Origin: Anaerolineae bacterium
Lineage (GTDB): Bacteria; Chloroflexota; Anaerolineae; B4-G1; SLSP01
NCBI GenBank assembly: GCA_016928755.1
Contig: JAFGKB010000246.1
Location: forward strand, 1-6,488
Direction: 5' to 3'
DNA: 6,488 nt
The notes under the pieces are model-generated. The model was not told where the DNA came from. It saw nothing but the letters and a program-made list of their open reading frames with translations, and made no database searches. The position numbers and the translations under genes are program-made. Positions within the stretch are counted from its first letter, which is position 1, and each line of letters begins with the position of its first letter. Positions 5,882-6,488 of the stretch are shown in pieces.

Positions 5882-5912
5882 GAGGTTCTGGACTTGGCAA
5901 TCCAGAACGAGC
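5882..5912. repeat. Fragment of the inter-DegV palindromic unit
   Basis: This 31-bp stretch matches the hairpin-2 part of the 81-bp unit (compare from about 4836 and 4917) with one substitution (g to a at 5900). It starts eight bases after the second DegV stop codon. The substitution shortens the stem to ttctgga/tccagaa (5886-5892 / 5901-5907). The segment gaacgagc recurs at 5931-5938. Having the same element after each DegV copy suggests it was part of the duplicated block, or that the element targets such sites. Confidence 0.75.
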
Positions 5913-5957
5913 AATAGTGCGGGCAGCCCGGAACGAGCGGCGCTACACGCTGTGTTT

Positions 5958-6001
5958 ATGGTATAATCTTTGGTTTGCTACGGCAAGAGAGATTATACCA
6001 T
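5958..6001. promoter_or_regulatory. Promoter palindrome of the Hsp70-like gene (12-bp perfect arms)
   Basis: atggtataatct (5958-5969) and agattataccat (5990-6001) are exact reverse complements with a 20-base spacer. The left arm contains TGgTATAAT (5959-5967), a perfect extended -10 on the plus strand, predicting a start near 5974 and a leader of about 50 bases. By symmetry the right arm carries the same element on the minus strand, pointing back at it. Outer arms tgtgtt/aacaca (5951-5956 / 6008-6013) add to the symmetry and reach the ribosome site. No good -35 is visible. It is not the CIRCE heat-shock operator. A T5 run (6001-6005) follows the right arm, so a weak AT-rich terminator for the DegV transcript is an alternative. 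Confidence 0.55.
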
Positions 6002-6025
6002 TTTTATAACACAGGAGGTAAAGAC

Positions 6026-6488
6026 GTGCGGCTAGGGATTGATTTTGGTACCACCAATTCATCGGTGGCCTATTATGACGGGACGAACCTCCACCCCATC
6101 GACCTTGACCCCCACAACGAGAACTCCAAAGTACTACCCTCTCTGATTTATGTTGACCGGCAATATAATGTGCAATTAGGCACGCCGGCGGCGACGGCAT
6201 ACCTGGAAAATGAAACCGGACGCCGGATTAAGTGGGAACGGCGCGATGTCGGCGCAATTGAGATCATTGTGGCCGGCACGGGATCCAGCCCAATCCGTTA
6301 CATGCAAGATATTCACATCGTGACCGACACAGCGGCTAATGGACGTCTGTTGCAGTCCATCAAGACAGCACTGCGGGACCCCGGCTATGAAGGAACAGAG
6401 ATTTTTGACCGCTATTACACCCTGGATGACCTAATTACGTTAATTTTGCGACGGATGAAGGAGCAAGCAGAAGTACAATTGGGACAGA
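6026..6488 (+). CDS. Hsp70/actin-like ATPase family protein, N-terminal part (runs off window)
   Basis: The frame is open from a GTG start to the right edge (154 codons, no stop). AGGAGG (6013-6018) lies seven bases before the GTG, an excellent ribosome site, and the protein's first residues are immediately the Hsp70 phosphate-1 loop, GIDFGTTNSSVA (4-15), so this start is well supported. PSLIYVD (38-44) matches the TPS-V-F strand of DnaK. Beyond that the sequence departs from DnaK. It ends with GRLLQSIKTALRD (106-118) and YTLDDLITLILRRMKEQAE (131-149), resembling YegD-like Hsp70 relatives, where this helix precedes the phosphate-2 region. The protein should bind ATP and act in the cytoplasm as a chaperone-like ATPase. 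The substrate domain, if any, lies outside the window. It is probably transcribed from its own promoter at about 5959-5967. Confidence 0.88.
   Translation, partial: MRLGIDFGTTNSSVAYYDGTNLHPIDLDPHNENSKVLPSLIYVDRQYNVQLGTPAATAYLENETGRRIKWERRDVGAIEIIVAGTGSSPIRYMQDIHIVTDTAANGRLLQSIKTALRDPGYEGTEIFDRYYTLDDLITLILRRMKEQAEVQLGQ

Noticed and set aside
5958..6001. CIRCE/HrcA heat-shock operator before the Hsp70-like gene
   Set aside because: The arms are atggtataatct/agattataccat with a 20-base spacer, not TTAGCACTC-N9-GAGTGCTAA.

Overview
The window is 6.5 kb of ordinary bacterial chromosome with mid-range GC. It holds five complete genes and one truncated gene. The protein families, the hairpin-type intergenic repeats (one starting 'caccctgagcttgtcgaagg') and the AT-rich extended -10 promoters suggest a Chloroflexota member, possibly Anaerolineae. 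This is inference from style: there is no rRNA or other phylogenetic marker here.

Layout. Positions 1-148 are intergenic and contain a hairpin repeat element. Three genes then run leftward: a phosphinothricin-acetyltransferase-type GNAT (149-643), a two-domain GNAT (771-1790) and an M1-family zinc metallopeptidase made as a probable lipoprotein (2120-3634). The gaps between them hold two long perfect inverted repeats, 13 bp arms at 689-753 and 14 bp arms at 1832-1870. A 286-bp divergent control region (3635-3920) separates this block from the rightward genes.

The rightward block has two tandem DegV-family (fatty-acid-binding, FakB-like) paralogues (3921-4790 and 5005-5874). They have the same length and about 80% amino-acid identity. 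Between them lies a 2.3-copy, 81-bp tandem array of palindromic units (4798-4984), and a broken copy of the same unit follows the second gene (5882-5912). An Hsp70/actin-like ATPase gene starts at 6026 and runs off the right edge. Its probable promoter lies in a 12-bp perfect inverted repeat whose two arms each carry an extended -10 element, facing one another.

The genes do not form an obvious single pathway. The DegV pair probably hands acyl chains to a fatty acid kinase (FakA) encoded elsewhere. The two GNATs are small-molecule or protein acetyltransferases of unknown substrate. The peptidase probably acts outside the membrane. I see no convincing new multi-gene system. The least explained items are the palindromic array between the DegV duplicates and the symmetric promoter palindrome before the Hsp70-like gene.
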